The notes under the pieces were generated by a model that saw nothing but the letters and a program-made list of their open reading frames with translations, made no database searches and was not told where the DNA came from. From Bacillus_BD sp963765265 (GTDB lineage: Bacteria > Bacillota > Bacilli > Bacillales > Cytobacillaceae), in contig CAVXVN010000006.1 in the NCBI GenBank assembly GCA_963765265.1, positions 1-64,000 of the forward strand: a DNA stretch of 64,000 nt, given 5' to 3'. Both the position numbers and the translations under genes were made by a program. Numbering within the stretch: position 1 is the stretch's first letter; every line of letters begins with the position of its first letter. This document shows positions 8,116-15,118 of this stretch, in pieces.

Positions 8116-8265
8116 AAACCCCTTGAGTAAAGGGGTTTTAGCCTGTCTGAATTTATCGTTTATGCAGGATTTTATACATTGTTGATGAATCAACATGTTC
8201 GGCTTCTGAAGAAGCCTGGTAGCTGTATAAAAAAGAATGGTTTTATGCAGTCCCTTCTTTCACTA
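8116..8265 (+). repeat. intergenic repeat with terminator-like head, long copy
   Basis: It starts with AAACCCCTTGA...AAGGGGTTTT (a stem-loop), continues AGCCTGTCTGAATTTATCG and TTTATGCAG, and ends with TCCCTTCTTTCACTA. A second copy at 18478-18546 is the same except that it lacks the 82 bp lying here between the two direct repeats TTTATGCAG (8160-8168 and 8242-8250). The head may act as a terminator. Confidence 0.7.
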
Positions 8266-8278
8266 AACCAGCCGTTAG

Positions 8279-8620
8279 TTACATATCCTCATACTCTATT
8301 GGTTTGATTACCTTTCCATTTTTGACCTTCGCCCATTGTTCAATCTTGTTTTCTTTGTTCAAGTAAAACATGTATTCCATATTGCTTTCCTTATCATCTT
8401 CCAATGGCTTCACTAGATACGTTCTCGTTGCTGCCCACCATGCATCGTGTGATTGTCTATCTACCACTGTAATATCAAAACCCAATTTCGACTCTATTTG
8501 TTGAACTTCCTTGTATCTGTCAACCGACTGCCATGTGATTAATCCGCCCACCACTAGAAGTACCACTCCTATGCCAATAAACTTAATCCACTTTGAAGTA
8601 TCTCTTCTAATTTCCGCCAT
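8279..8620 (-). CDS. hypothetical membrane-anchored protein, 113 aa
   Basis: ATG 8620 to TAA 8279. A short basic N-terminus is followed by one clear transmembrane segment (IKFIGIGVVLLVVGGLITW, about 13-31) and a ~80-residue soluble domain (SVDRYKEVQQIESKLGFDI..., DAWWAATRTYLVKPLEDD), probably outside. It overlaps the upstream coiled-coil gene by 52 nt, so the two are likely co-transcribed and translationally coupled. No family recognised; it is not an obvious toxin or immunity protein. Confidence 0.6.
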   Translation of the reverse strand: MAEIRRDTSKWIKFIGIGVVLLVVGGLITWQSVDRYKEVQQIESKLGFDITVVDRQSHDAWWAATRTYLVKPLEDDKESNMEYMFYLNKENKIEQWAKVKNGKVIKPIEYEDM

Positions 8621-8862
8621 TGGATAAATATATCATCTATGATTGGATCAAATATCTTTACGTTTTCCTTTCTTAATTGATCGTTAACCTTTTTAATTTC
8701 TTTAAACTTAGCGTTTAATCTTTTTTCAAAATAATTCATTAAATGTTCATCTTTATCTTGTGTTGTCTTGTTTAATTTTTTTGTTAAAATGTGTATTTCT
8801 AAATCCAAATAAATTTTCTCATCAATTAATTTTTCAAGTTCACTTGAAATATTGGCCTTCAT
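8569..8862 (-). CDS. hypothetical coiled-coil protein, 97 aa
   Basis: ATG 8862 chosen over TTG 8877, because GAAGAG just before it can serve as ribosome-binding site. It is Lys/Glu-rich and helical throughout (SSELEKLIDEKIYLDLEIHI, YFEKRLNAKFKEIKKVNDQL), with no membrane segment. It ends inside the next gene (8279-8620), forming a two-gene unit. Function unknown. Confidence 0.55.
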   Translation of the reverse strand: MKANISSELEKLIDEKIYLDLEIHILTKKLNKTTQDKDEHLMNYFEKRLNAKFKEIKKVNDQLRKENVKIFDPIIDDIFIQWRKLEEILQSGLSLLA

Positions 8863-8941
8863 TTGTTTGCTCTTCAAAAGAACATATGTTTGTATATATT
8901 ATTATATGATTTATTCTCTTTTAAAACAAATAATGCCTTAA

Positions 8942-8969
8942 GTGTGGCTTTGAAATATAGTTGCGATAT
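8942..8969 (+). repeat. dispersed repeat GTGTGGCTTTGAAATA...
   Basis: GTGTGGCTTTGAAATATAGTT reappears inverted, with one mismatch, at 17060-17080. Its tail ATATAGTTGCGATAT is identical to 1138-1152 inside the DAC-like gene. Origin unknown, perhaps an old insertion-element edge. Confidence 0.55.
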
Positions 8970-9041
8970 TTAGAATAAAGTCACCGACGTTTATAAAAAA
9001 ATTTGATTAAAAGTCTTGTATTAACATATGTAGGATTTTTT

Positions 9042-9057
9042 TATTCAGCAATCGGGC
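9042..9057 (+). repeat. dispersed AATCGGGC-core repeat
   Basis: TATTCAGCAATCGGGC, same orientation as the copy at 7864. It continues CATTTAATTGAATAAG, which resembles the sequence near 16934 in inverted orientation. Confidence 0.65.
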
Positions 9058-9161
9058 CATTTAATTGAATAAGAAGCTTAAGTGGGATTGGATATTTATG
9101 TGAACGTTAATATGACTTTTTGGAGAATGAAAATGAATATAAAACAAACATATAATTGACA

Positions 9162-9188
9162 AAGACTCAAGTTCGTCAACTCGAGCCT
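9162..9188 (-). terminator. terminator after modB
   Basis: Minus strand AGGCTCGAGTT GACG AACTTGAGTCTTT: an 11-bp stem with G-U pairs and a short T tract, placed just after the modB stop. Confidence 0.7.
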
Positions 9189-9206
9189 CCTTGTTCCTTA
9201 AAAAGA

Positions 9207-9887
9207 TTATTCTTTTTTTACTCGGACAGTTAGCAACATCATAAAGGAGATAATCACGATGGAAATCACCCACAGCCAGGCCATTTTCATATTACCAGAA
9301 TCAATCGCTATATAAATTGCTGTAGGAATGGTCTGTGTTTCTCCCGGAATGTTACCAGCGAACATTAAGGTAGCACCAAATTCACCCAATGCCCGTGCAA
9401 AGCTTAATATACTTCCAGAAATAAGGGCCTTTGAAGCCAGAGGAATAGAAATAAATAGGAAAATTCTCCATTCATTCGCTCCATCTACCCTTGCTGCTTC
9501 TTCAATTTCAAGGTTTACTCCTTGAAATCCCGATTTTGCAGACTGATACATAAGTGGAAATGCTACAACGATTGAAGCAATGACAGCAGCCCACCAAGTG
9601 AAAATGATGGGCTGCTTAAAAAGCCACTCAATAGCCTGTCCAGCCATGCTATTTTTTCCAAAAATGACAATAAGGAAAAATCCAATGACTGTAGGAGGAA
9701 GAACCATTGGAAGCATGAGAATCGTTTCCAAAATGGCTTTTCCCTTAAAAGTCTTTCTGGCTAAGAGTCGTCCTACCAATGTTCCTATTAAAATAACTAC
9801 AACACCAGATATAGTAGCTATTTTCAAAGACAACCATATTGGACTCAAAAATTCTTGCATGAAAGCTTTATTTAGTAGTAAATCCAT
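9207..9887 (-). CDS. modB: molybdate ABC transporter permease ModB
   Basis: 226 residues from ATG 9887, a start that overlaps the end of modA. GAGGAAT, inside modA, is the ribosome-binding site; the in-frame TTG at 9896 is less likely. It is an integral membrane protein with about five membrane spans. The binding-protein-dependent transport signature EEAARVDGANEWRIFLFISIP (coupling helix, mid-protein) contacts the ATPase. With ModA it imports molybdate or a similar oxyanion. It is homologous in character to B. subtilis YvgM. No modC is adjacent; the nearest ATPase gene is the MsmX-type gene upstream of modA. Confidence 0.88.
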   Translation of the reverse strand: MDLLLNKAFMQEFLSPIWLSLKIATISGVVVILIGTLVGRLLARKTFKGKAILETILMLPMVLPPTVIGFFLIVIFGKNSMAGQAIEWLFKQPIIFTWWAAVIASIVVAFPLMYQSAKSGFQGVNLEIEEAARVDGANEWRIFLFISIPLASKALISGSILSFARALGEFGATLMFAGNIPGETQTIPTAIYIAIDSGNMKMAWLWVISIVIISFMMLLTVRVKKE

Positions 9888-10693
9888 ATTCCTCAAATAC
9901 CTTCAATGCATCGTCACTTTGTAGATAGCTATAAAAATCTTTTGCTGCTTCGTAATGTTCAGAATCCTTGATGATGCCTACTGGATAAATAATAGGCGTA
10001 TGGGTCTCGGGATCAGCTGTTGCGACGATGTTTACTTTGTCAGAAACTAACGCATCTGTTTTGTATACAATTCCCGCACTCAACATTTCCGGTTTCTACA
10101 TAGGATAATACTTGACGTACATCTTTAGCGTAGACCACTTTTGATTCAACATTTTTCCATACATCCATCTTTTCAAGTGACTCTTTAGCATATTGCCCTG
10201 CTGGTACTGATTCAGGAGTTCCAATTGAAATTTTATCTACATCTTCTTTTGCAAGATCTTGAAAGCTTGTAATGTTAGACTGTTCTTCTTTTGGAACAAC
10301 CAATACGAGTTCATTTCCAAGAAGATCTACTCCGTCTTCTTTTGCAATCTCCCCACTGTCAACCAATAGATCAAACTTATCTTCTGCAGCTGAGAAGAAT
10401 AGATCAACCGGTGCCCCTTGAGAGATTTGTTGTTGCAGAGAACCAGAACCTCCAAAGTTGAATTTCAACTCTACTTCGGGATGTTCTTCTTGATATGTAT
10501 TTTGAATAACATCCATTGCATCCTTCAAACTAGCTGCTGCTGAAATGGTTAATTCAACATTTTCCTTACTTTCAGTTGCTGTTTGTGTTTCCTTCTTGTC
10601 TGAAGACTGATCTGTGCCCTGGTTATTAGAACACGCCACTGCAAACATAAGTAAAAATACGAGAGTAATGACTAATTTAAAACGTTTTTGCAT
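9868..10693 (-). pseudogene. modA: molybdate-binding lipoprotein ModA, single frameshift
   Basis: The N-terminal part (10693-10040) has a lipoprotein signal (LVFLLMFAVACSNN, lipobox AVAC) and the ModA start of the mature domain (SAAASLKDAMDVIQ, FNFGGSGSLQQQISQGAPVD). The C-terminal part (SAGIVYKTDALVSDK...YPVGIIKDS) continues in another frame to 9868. One extra G at about 10079 (GTT GAG TGC for GTT GAT GCG) accounts for the break. The full protein would be ~274 residues, normal for ModA/YvgL. Given many similar single-base breaks in this window, a sequencing error is likely and the gene is probably functional. ATG 10693 has AGAGGTGG upstream. Confidence 0.85.
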
Positions 10694-10721
10694 GTTTCCA
10701 CCTCTGTCCTTTAGAATATAA

Positions 10722-10765
10722 TTAGTTATAACTAGTTATATTCTATTATGATTAGTTATAACTAT
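10722..10765. promoter_or_regulatory. paired palindromic operator before modA
   Basis: Two copies of the perfect palindrome TAGTTATAACTA (10723-10734 and 10753-10764), centres 30 bp apart. The first is followed by an overlapping TAACTAGTTA. They sit about 30-70 bp upstream of the modA start. A related array precedes yvgK (12044-12075), so they are likely binding sites for the YvgK-type regulator. Confidence 0.6.
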
Positions 10766-10845
10766 CAATGAATTTCATCACACTTTTTTTGAAAATCCAT
10801 CCATAATAAATAAACTAATACAAGGAGAGTACGTATGAATTTTTC

Positions 10846-11955
10846 CTATTCTTCATCTAGATGAATACGGTTTTCTGTTTTGTGATCGAAGAAGTGAACT
10901 TTATTCATATCTATTGCTAGTGTGAGGACTTGTCCTGGTTTAACATCAGATCGTGGATCGATCCGAGCAATAAGTGGTTGACCCTCGATTTGTGAGTACA
11001 GAATAGTTTCTGCCCCCAATAATTCAGTTACTTCTATTTTTACATCAATGATAGAGCCTTTAGAAGTTTCAATGAATGCAGATTCATCATGAAGATCCTC
11101 TGGACGGATACCCATTATGATTTCTTTGTCTACATATCCTTGCTCACGTAAATCGTTCATTTTTCTTTCGGGGATCGTGATCGAAACATGACCAATATTA
11201 ATTTTGCTCTCTAAAAGGGTACCAGTAAAAAAGTTCATGGCAGGTGAGCCGATAAAACCCCCAACAAAAACATTTTCAGGCTTTTCGTATACTTCTTTAG
11301 GAACACCAACTTGCTGAATCACTCCATTTTTCATCACAACAAGGCGTGTTGCCATTGTCATCGCTTCTGTTTGGTCATGGGTCACGTAAATGGTTGTTGT
11401 TTGTAAACGTTGATGAAGCTTAGTAATCTCAGCACGCATTTGTACGCGAAGCTTTGCATCTAAGTTTGATAATGGCTCATCCATTAAGAATACTTTTGCA
11501 TCGCGAACAATTGCACGACCTAATGCCACACGTTGACGTTGACCACCAGAAAGGGTCTTTGGTTTACGATCTAAGTATTGCTCAAGACCTAGAATACGTG
11601 CAGCCTCTTTTACACGACGATCAATCTCATCCTTAGGGAATTTACGAGTCATTAATCCAAATGCCATATTATGATATACGTTCATATGTGGGTAAAGGGC
11701 ATAGTTTTGGAATACCATCGCGATATCACGATCTTTTGGAGAAACATCGTTCATACGTTTTCCATCTATAAGAAAATCACCTTGTGAGATATCTTCTAAA
11801 CCAGCTATCATACGTAATATGGTAGATTTTCCACAACCTGAAGGACCAACGAAAACAATAAATTCCTTATCTTCAATATCAAGATTGAAATCTTTTACTG
11901 CTGTTACGTTCTTGTTGTAGATTTTATATATATGTTGAAATTTTAATTCAGCCAT
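10846..11955 (-). CDS. msmX: MsmX/UgpC-type multitask ABC transporter ATPase
   Basis: 369 residues from ATG 11955 (MAELKFQ). The ATG at 11964 abuts the AAAGGG site with no spacing, so the later start is preferred. The nucleotide-binding domain has Walker A GPSGCGKST (37-45), the Q-loop in MVFQNYALYPHM, signature LSGGQRQR and Walker B VFLMDEPLSNLD. A C-terminal TOBE/MalK-like regulatory domain of ~130 residues follows (FIGSPAMNFF..., GIRPEDLHDE). The family energises several sugar importers in Bacillus. Here no sugar permease is nearby. Instead the gene sits between yvgK and the ModC-less modAB, which raises the possibility that it also powers that transporter. Confidence 0.85.
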   Translation of the reverse strand: MAELKFQHIYKIYNKNVTAVKDFNLDIEDKEFIVFVGPSGCGKSTILRMIAGLEDISQGDFLIDGKRMNDVSPKDRDIAMVFQNYALYPHMNVYHNMAFGLMTRKFPKDEIDRRVKEAARILGLEQYLDRKPKTLSGGQRQRVALGRAIVRDAKVFLMDEPLSNLDAKLRVQMRAEITKLHQRLQTTTIYVTHDQTEAMTMATRLVVMKNGVIQQVGVPKEVYEKPENVFVGGFIGSPAMNFFTGTLLESKINIGHVSITIPERKMNDLREQGYVDKEIIMGIRPEDLHDESAFIETSKGSIIDVKIEVTELLGAETILYSQIEGQPLIARIDPRSDVKPGQVLTLAIDMNKVHFFDHKTENRIHLDEE

Positions 11956-12043
11956 AATAGTCATCCCTTTAAAAGAAAGTGTTTTATCTTGTTTTTAATT
12001 TAAGAAATAATGATGAAAAAATGTACACATTGCAGAATAATAT

Positions 12044-12075
12044 TATTTATAACTATTTATATCTTATTATAATAG
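12044..12075. promoter_or_regulatory. operator-like repeats between msmX and yvgK
   Basis: TATTTATAACTA TTTATATCTTATTATAATAG lines up base for base with the array before modA (TAGTTATAACTA GTTATATTCTATTATGATTAG). A further half-like site AAGTTATAATAA follows at about 12129. It lies in the divergent intergenic region of msmX and yvgK. Confidence 0.5.
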
Positions 12076-12154
12076 AATGTAATTAAAGAGGTTATCCTTT
12101 TTGAGAATTTCCCCATAACAAATAATCAAGTTATAATAAATAGGGAGTGATCGT

Positions 12155-13087
12155 ATGAATAATAACTCATCATATACTATTGAAGAGATTTCTCAATTAC
12201 TAAGGGTATCTAAATTGACCGTTTATGATCTAATCAAAAAAAATGAGCTTGCGGCTTTCAGAGTTGGAAGGCAAATGAGAGTGGATCAACAAGACCTTGA
12301 AAGGTATAAATCGAAAAATAAAACAGGTATATTACATGAAGATAGCCATTCTTTAGGGGCGAATAAGGAGTCTAAAAAAAATAATAAAAATCAAGTTATG
12401 ATTAGTGGTCAGGACATCGTTTTAGACATGTTAAGTAAATATATTGAAACACACACATCCCTCACACCTTTAAGATTATATAATGGTAGCTTAAATAGTC
12501 TTGTTTCCATGTATAACGGAGAATGTGACGTTGTTAGTGTCCATTTGTATGATGCCGACACCGGTGAATATAATCTCCCCTATGTCAAGCGAATACTAGT
12601 TAGTCAGCCATTTATACTGATTAATTTAGTTTGTAGAAATGCAGGGATTTATGTACAACAAGGAAACCCTCAGAACATAAAGACATGGAGTGATTTGGTA
12701 AATCCGCAGATTACTTTTGTTAATCGTGAAAAAGGCTCAGGAGCAAGAGTTTTACTCGACGAACAACTAAGGATGAATGGCATCTCTACCGATTCACTAA
12801 AGGGATATGAAGAAGAATTGACTAGCCATTTTTCCGTAGCTTCAGCCGTGGCTAGTGGACAAGCTGATGCAGGTGTAGGAATCGAAAACGTCACCAAAAT
12901 GATTAATGTGGACTTTGTACCACTGATCAAGGAGCAATATGATTTAGTCATTTTGAAAACAAAAGAAAACCTAGAATTACTCAAAACAATTAAGGAAGCA
13001 GTCTGTTCTACGGAATATCGCTCTCAACTAGAACAATTAAACGGATATGATCTCAGTCTTACAGGGAAGGTTATATACGAATCTTAA
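12155..13087 (+). CDS. yvgK: YvgK-type regulator: excisionase HTH plus periplasmic-binding-like domain
   Basis: 310 residues. The N-terminus is a MerR/excisionase winged helix (YTIEEISQLLRVSKLTVYDLIKKNELAAFRVGRQMRV, 7-45). After a Lys/Asn-rich linker comes a PBP-like ligand domain (LRLYNGSLNSLVSMYNGECDVVSVHL, EKGSGARVLLDEQLR, ASGQADAGVGIEN). This architecture is known from molybdate-linked regulators such as B. subtilis YvgK, beside the yvgLM molybdate genes. It is cytoplasmic and probably senses molybdate to control modAB and perhaps msmX through the TAGTTATAACTA palindromes. It is divergent from msmX. The start follows AATAGGGAGTGATC. Confidence 0.8.
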   Translation: MNNNSSYTIEEISQLLRVSKLTVYDLIKKNELAAFRVGRQMRVDQQDLERYKSKNKTGILHEDSHSLGANKESKKNNKNQVMISGQDIVLDMLSKYIETHTSLTPLRLYNGSLNSLVSMYNGECDVVSVHLYDADTGEYNLPYVKRILVSQPFILINLVCRNAGIYVQQGNPQNIKTWSDLVNPQITFVNREKGSGARVLLDEQLRMNGISTDSLKGYEEELTSHFSVASAVASGQADAGVGIENVTKMINVDFVPLIKEQYDLVILKTKENLELLKTIKEAVCSTEYRSQLEQLNGYDLSLTGKVIYES

Positions 13088-13177
13088 GTGGGAAAAGTAT
13101 TGATAAACCATATGTACACAGGAAATCCCAAAAATAGAAAATTTATAAACGTTAATTTGGTATCTATTTTATATTTT

Positions 13178-13215
13178 AGCCGATACTTCCACAGCGTAGG
13201 AAATATCGGCTTTTT
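13178..13215 (+). terminator. yvgK terminator
   Basis: AGCCGATA ... TATCGGCT stem followed by TTTTTC, about 95 bp after the yvgK stop. Confidence 0.85.
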
Positions 13216-13276
13216 CATTCAAAAATTGCCTTAGCGTATGTTATCAAGACCTAATTTGTAAAAAGTCTTATAAAAT

Positions 13277-13320
13277 AGAGGTTGATATATATTAGTCATG
13301 ACTAATATATATCAACCTCT
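13277..13320. repeat. 44-bp perfect palindrome without spacer
   Basis: Arms of 22 bp (AGAGGTTGATAT... / ...ATATCAACCTCT) meet at TCATGA with no loop. No T-run follows, so it is not a normal terminator. 21 bp to its right lies an AATCGGGC-core repeat. Confidence 0.85.
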
Positions 13321-13341
13321 TACTTCTTATTCAATAATCCC

Positions 13342-13358
13342 GCCCGATTGCTGAATAG
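13342..13358 (-). repeat. dispersed AATCGGGC-core repeat
   Basis: GCCCGATTGCTGAATAG is the exact reverse complement of 7864-7880. Confidence 0.7.
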
Positions 13359-13458
13359 TGAAAAATGCGATAGAGATACAAAAATGTCCCTTGAATTTTT
13401 TACTAAAGCATGCGTTAGTTGCATAAGTAAGAGGTTTGAAAAAAGAACTTCGAATAAG

Positions 13459-13494
13459 AAAAACATAGGGAGATTTTAGTCTTCCTATGTTTTC
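13459..13494 (-). terminator. terminator of the 49-aa gene
   Basis: AAACATAGG / CCTATGTTT stem, with A-runs on the left that become a T-tail for minus-strand transcripts. It lies just after the stop at 13502. Confidence 0.7.
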
Positions 13495-13501
13495 ATTCAT
13501 A

Positions 13502-13651
13502 TTATTTATCTGTTTGTTTTTGCTTCTTTTTCAAATACTCCGCACGCATTTTTTCAAGTTGCTGCTTTTTATCAAATTTGGCAGGCGTCTGTTTTTCATG
13601 AAACTTCGTCACAGCTACCTGACCTTTGTAATCCAATTGAAATTTTCCCAC
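13502..13651 (-). CDS. small basic hypothetical protein, 49 aa
   Basis: GTG 13651 (after AGGTGAACAAA) to TAA 13502. The product is GKFQLDYKGQVAVTKFHEKQ followed by a Lys/Gln-rich helical tail (KKQQLEKMRAEYLKKKQKQ). It is strongly basic, without a membrane segment. It has its own ribosome-binding site and terminator, which supports a real gene. An earlier in-frame GTG at 13660 is possible. Family not recognised. Confidence 0.55.
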   Translation of the reverse strand: MGKFQLDYKGQVAVTKFHEKQTPAKFDKKQQLEKMRAEYLKKKQKQTDK

Positions 13652-13816
13652 TTTGTTCACCTACTTTTCTTGTCTTTAAAGAGAATCTATTCAACAAATA
13701 TAATATACCTTATTTTACTGAAGTAAACCTTATTATTTTATTAGTGTACTGCTAACTTTGCATATATCAGTAAAAACATTAAAAACTTAGTAAAATAATT
13801 CATCGCCAAATGGTAT

Positions 13817-14392
13817 TTATTTCATTGCTATAATCAAATTAAAATAACCAGCGTCCAAAGCCGTTGCTTCCACACGAAATTGAAATTTTTCGATTTACTT
13901 TTGAAGGCGTGCCCAATAAGGCTCGGAATCTGCCACATTTCCAGCCGTCACAAACATATCTGTAATAATATTGTATTTGACATCTACCGTACCATGATCT
14001 AAATCATCAAAGATTCCTTTGAAAATCGTGGTGTTAAGGAATCGAGTACGCCGGTTAAAACTTATGGTGGAGTGGTGAGGAACTTTATCGGATAAAGACA
14101 ATCCTAAAAACCAACGATACGCGATATTGGTTTCAATCTCCTTTGCTAATTGACGTTCGGAGCGAATTCCATAAAAATAACCAATGAACATCATTTTAAA
14201 AAGAGTAATTGGATGAATTGAAGGTCGTCCATTATCCTCACGATAATAAGGTTGTAGCTTTTCTTCGATAAATGAAAAGTCAATCGTGGCTTCTACGGCG
14301 CGCAAAAAATGATCTTCTGGAACTAATGATTCTACAGATATGGTTACTTCTTGATCCCGATGATTCTGTTAGGCTCCATCAACACCTATCTC
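13817..14392 (-). pseudogene. IS1182-family transposase relic, internally deleted
   Basis: The minus strand reads SVESLVPEDHFLRAVEATID, then YREDNGRPSIHPITLFKMMF.GYFYGIRSERQL and NIAYRWFLGL, which is the DUF772 N-terminal region of IS1182 transposases. After IFKGIFDDLDHG it jumps to VKYNIITDMFVTAGNVADSE, normally ~100 residues further on, then a stop and RVEATALDAGYF. So the middle is deleted, there is at least one nonsense codon (after ARLQK), and the C-terminus is gone. No complete terminal repeats were found around it. Confidence 0.8.
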
Positions 14393-14565
14393 TCCTTATC
14401 TCTCTTTTCTAGCAGTTTTGACAGGTCAGAACTCACTTAAACTCAAAAAAGGCCGTTAAGAGAAAACTTTCTCAGCAGCCTGAAAATGGCACCAAGTAAA
14501 GATTATCAATCCGTATGTATCAGCTCTCCAAAATTAACAAAGGGTGAAGTCATACAGTCTTTATT

Positions 14566-14763
14566 TCAGGAGGGGCATCTACAGGAGATCAATCAGATGG
14601 TCTCTATGAGGATGGTAATTATAAGGATGGTACAAAGATTGTTGATTTTACGGTTTCTGAATCGGTTACATGGCTAAATGAATCAGGAATTACAACGAAG
14701 GGAAGCTCTCGCCCTGGAGGCGAACCGATGCCTAAAGGCGGTCAAATGCCTAGTGGAGAATAA
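14566..14763 (+). pseudogene. C-terminal fragment of a secreted/surface-type protein
   Basis: The frame from TCA 14566 to TAA 14761-14763 reads SGGASTGDQSDGLYEDGNYK ... FTVSESVTWLNESGITTKGS, with a Gly/Pro/Met-rich tail (RPGGEPMPKGGQMPSGE). There is no start codon. Sequence just upstream is a different frame joined to IS-like DNA. The composition resembles tails of extracellular carbohydrate-binding-domain proteins; this is a guess. Confidence 0.4.
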
Positions 14764-14784
14764 TGACTAGTATAGAATAAAAAT

Positions 14785-15000
14785 GGGGCTGTCCAAAAAG
14801 TAGCTTAAAGCTGACTTTTCGAAGGTCCCTTTTCTTTCCATTTTTTCAAAAAAACAAAAAAATCGTCCAATCTTGTAAAATGTAAGTGACCAAACCAACA
14901 CTACAGAAAGGACGATTGTTTTATGTGCAATCCGAAGATTACTGATGAAAATTATAACATGCACATAACACTAGCAGGCATTTGTCAGCTGCTTTCAGAT
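14785..15000 (+). mobile_element. insertion-sequence end fragment
   Basis: GGGGCTGTCCAAAAAGT (14785-14801) is a typical IS1182-type terminal inverted repeat. It is followed about 120 bp later by a ribosome-binding site (CAGAAAGGACG) and a short ORF from ATG 14923 (MCNPKITDENYNMHITLAGI) that loses sense at ~14995 where the catalase terminator begins. It is probably a left-end scrap of an IS. The partner end was not found. Confidence 0.4.
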
Positions 15001-15017
15001 AATAATCCAAAAAATAG

Positions 15018-15062
15018 AAAAGCAAGTGGAGAAAAACAGATCGTTTTTCTCCACTTGCTTTA
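15018..15062 (-). terminator. catalase terminator
   Basis: An 18-bp stem (AAAGCAAGTGGAGAAAAA with its complement) around a short loop, located 57 bp past the catalase stop. Confidence 0.85.
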
Positions 15063-15118
15063 TTTAGAAGGACTTATCGGACATCCTTTCCTAACAGCAG
15101 CTTACGTTCACTTCCTAA

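Larger units (their letters stand above)
7733..8278. other. repeat-bearing intergenic region
   Basis: No gene. It holds a copy of the CTATTCAGCAATCGGGC repeat (7864-7880), an inverted repeat CTCGACTTA/TAAGTTGAG (about 7902-7936), and the hairpin-headed repeat starting at 8116. Confidence 0.6.

Noticed and set aside
13487..13726. 79-codon hydrophobic frame on the plus strand
   Set aside because: Antisense to the 49-aa gene, which has a ribosome-binding site and terminator.
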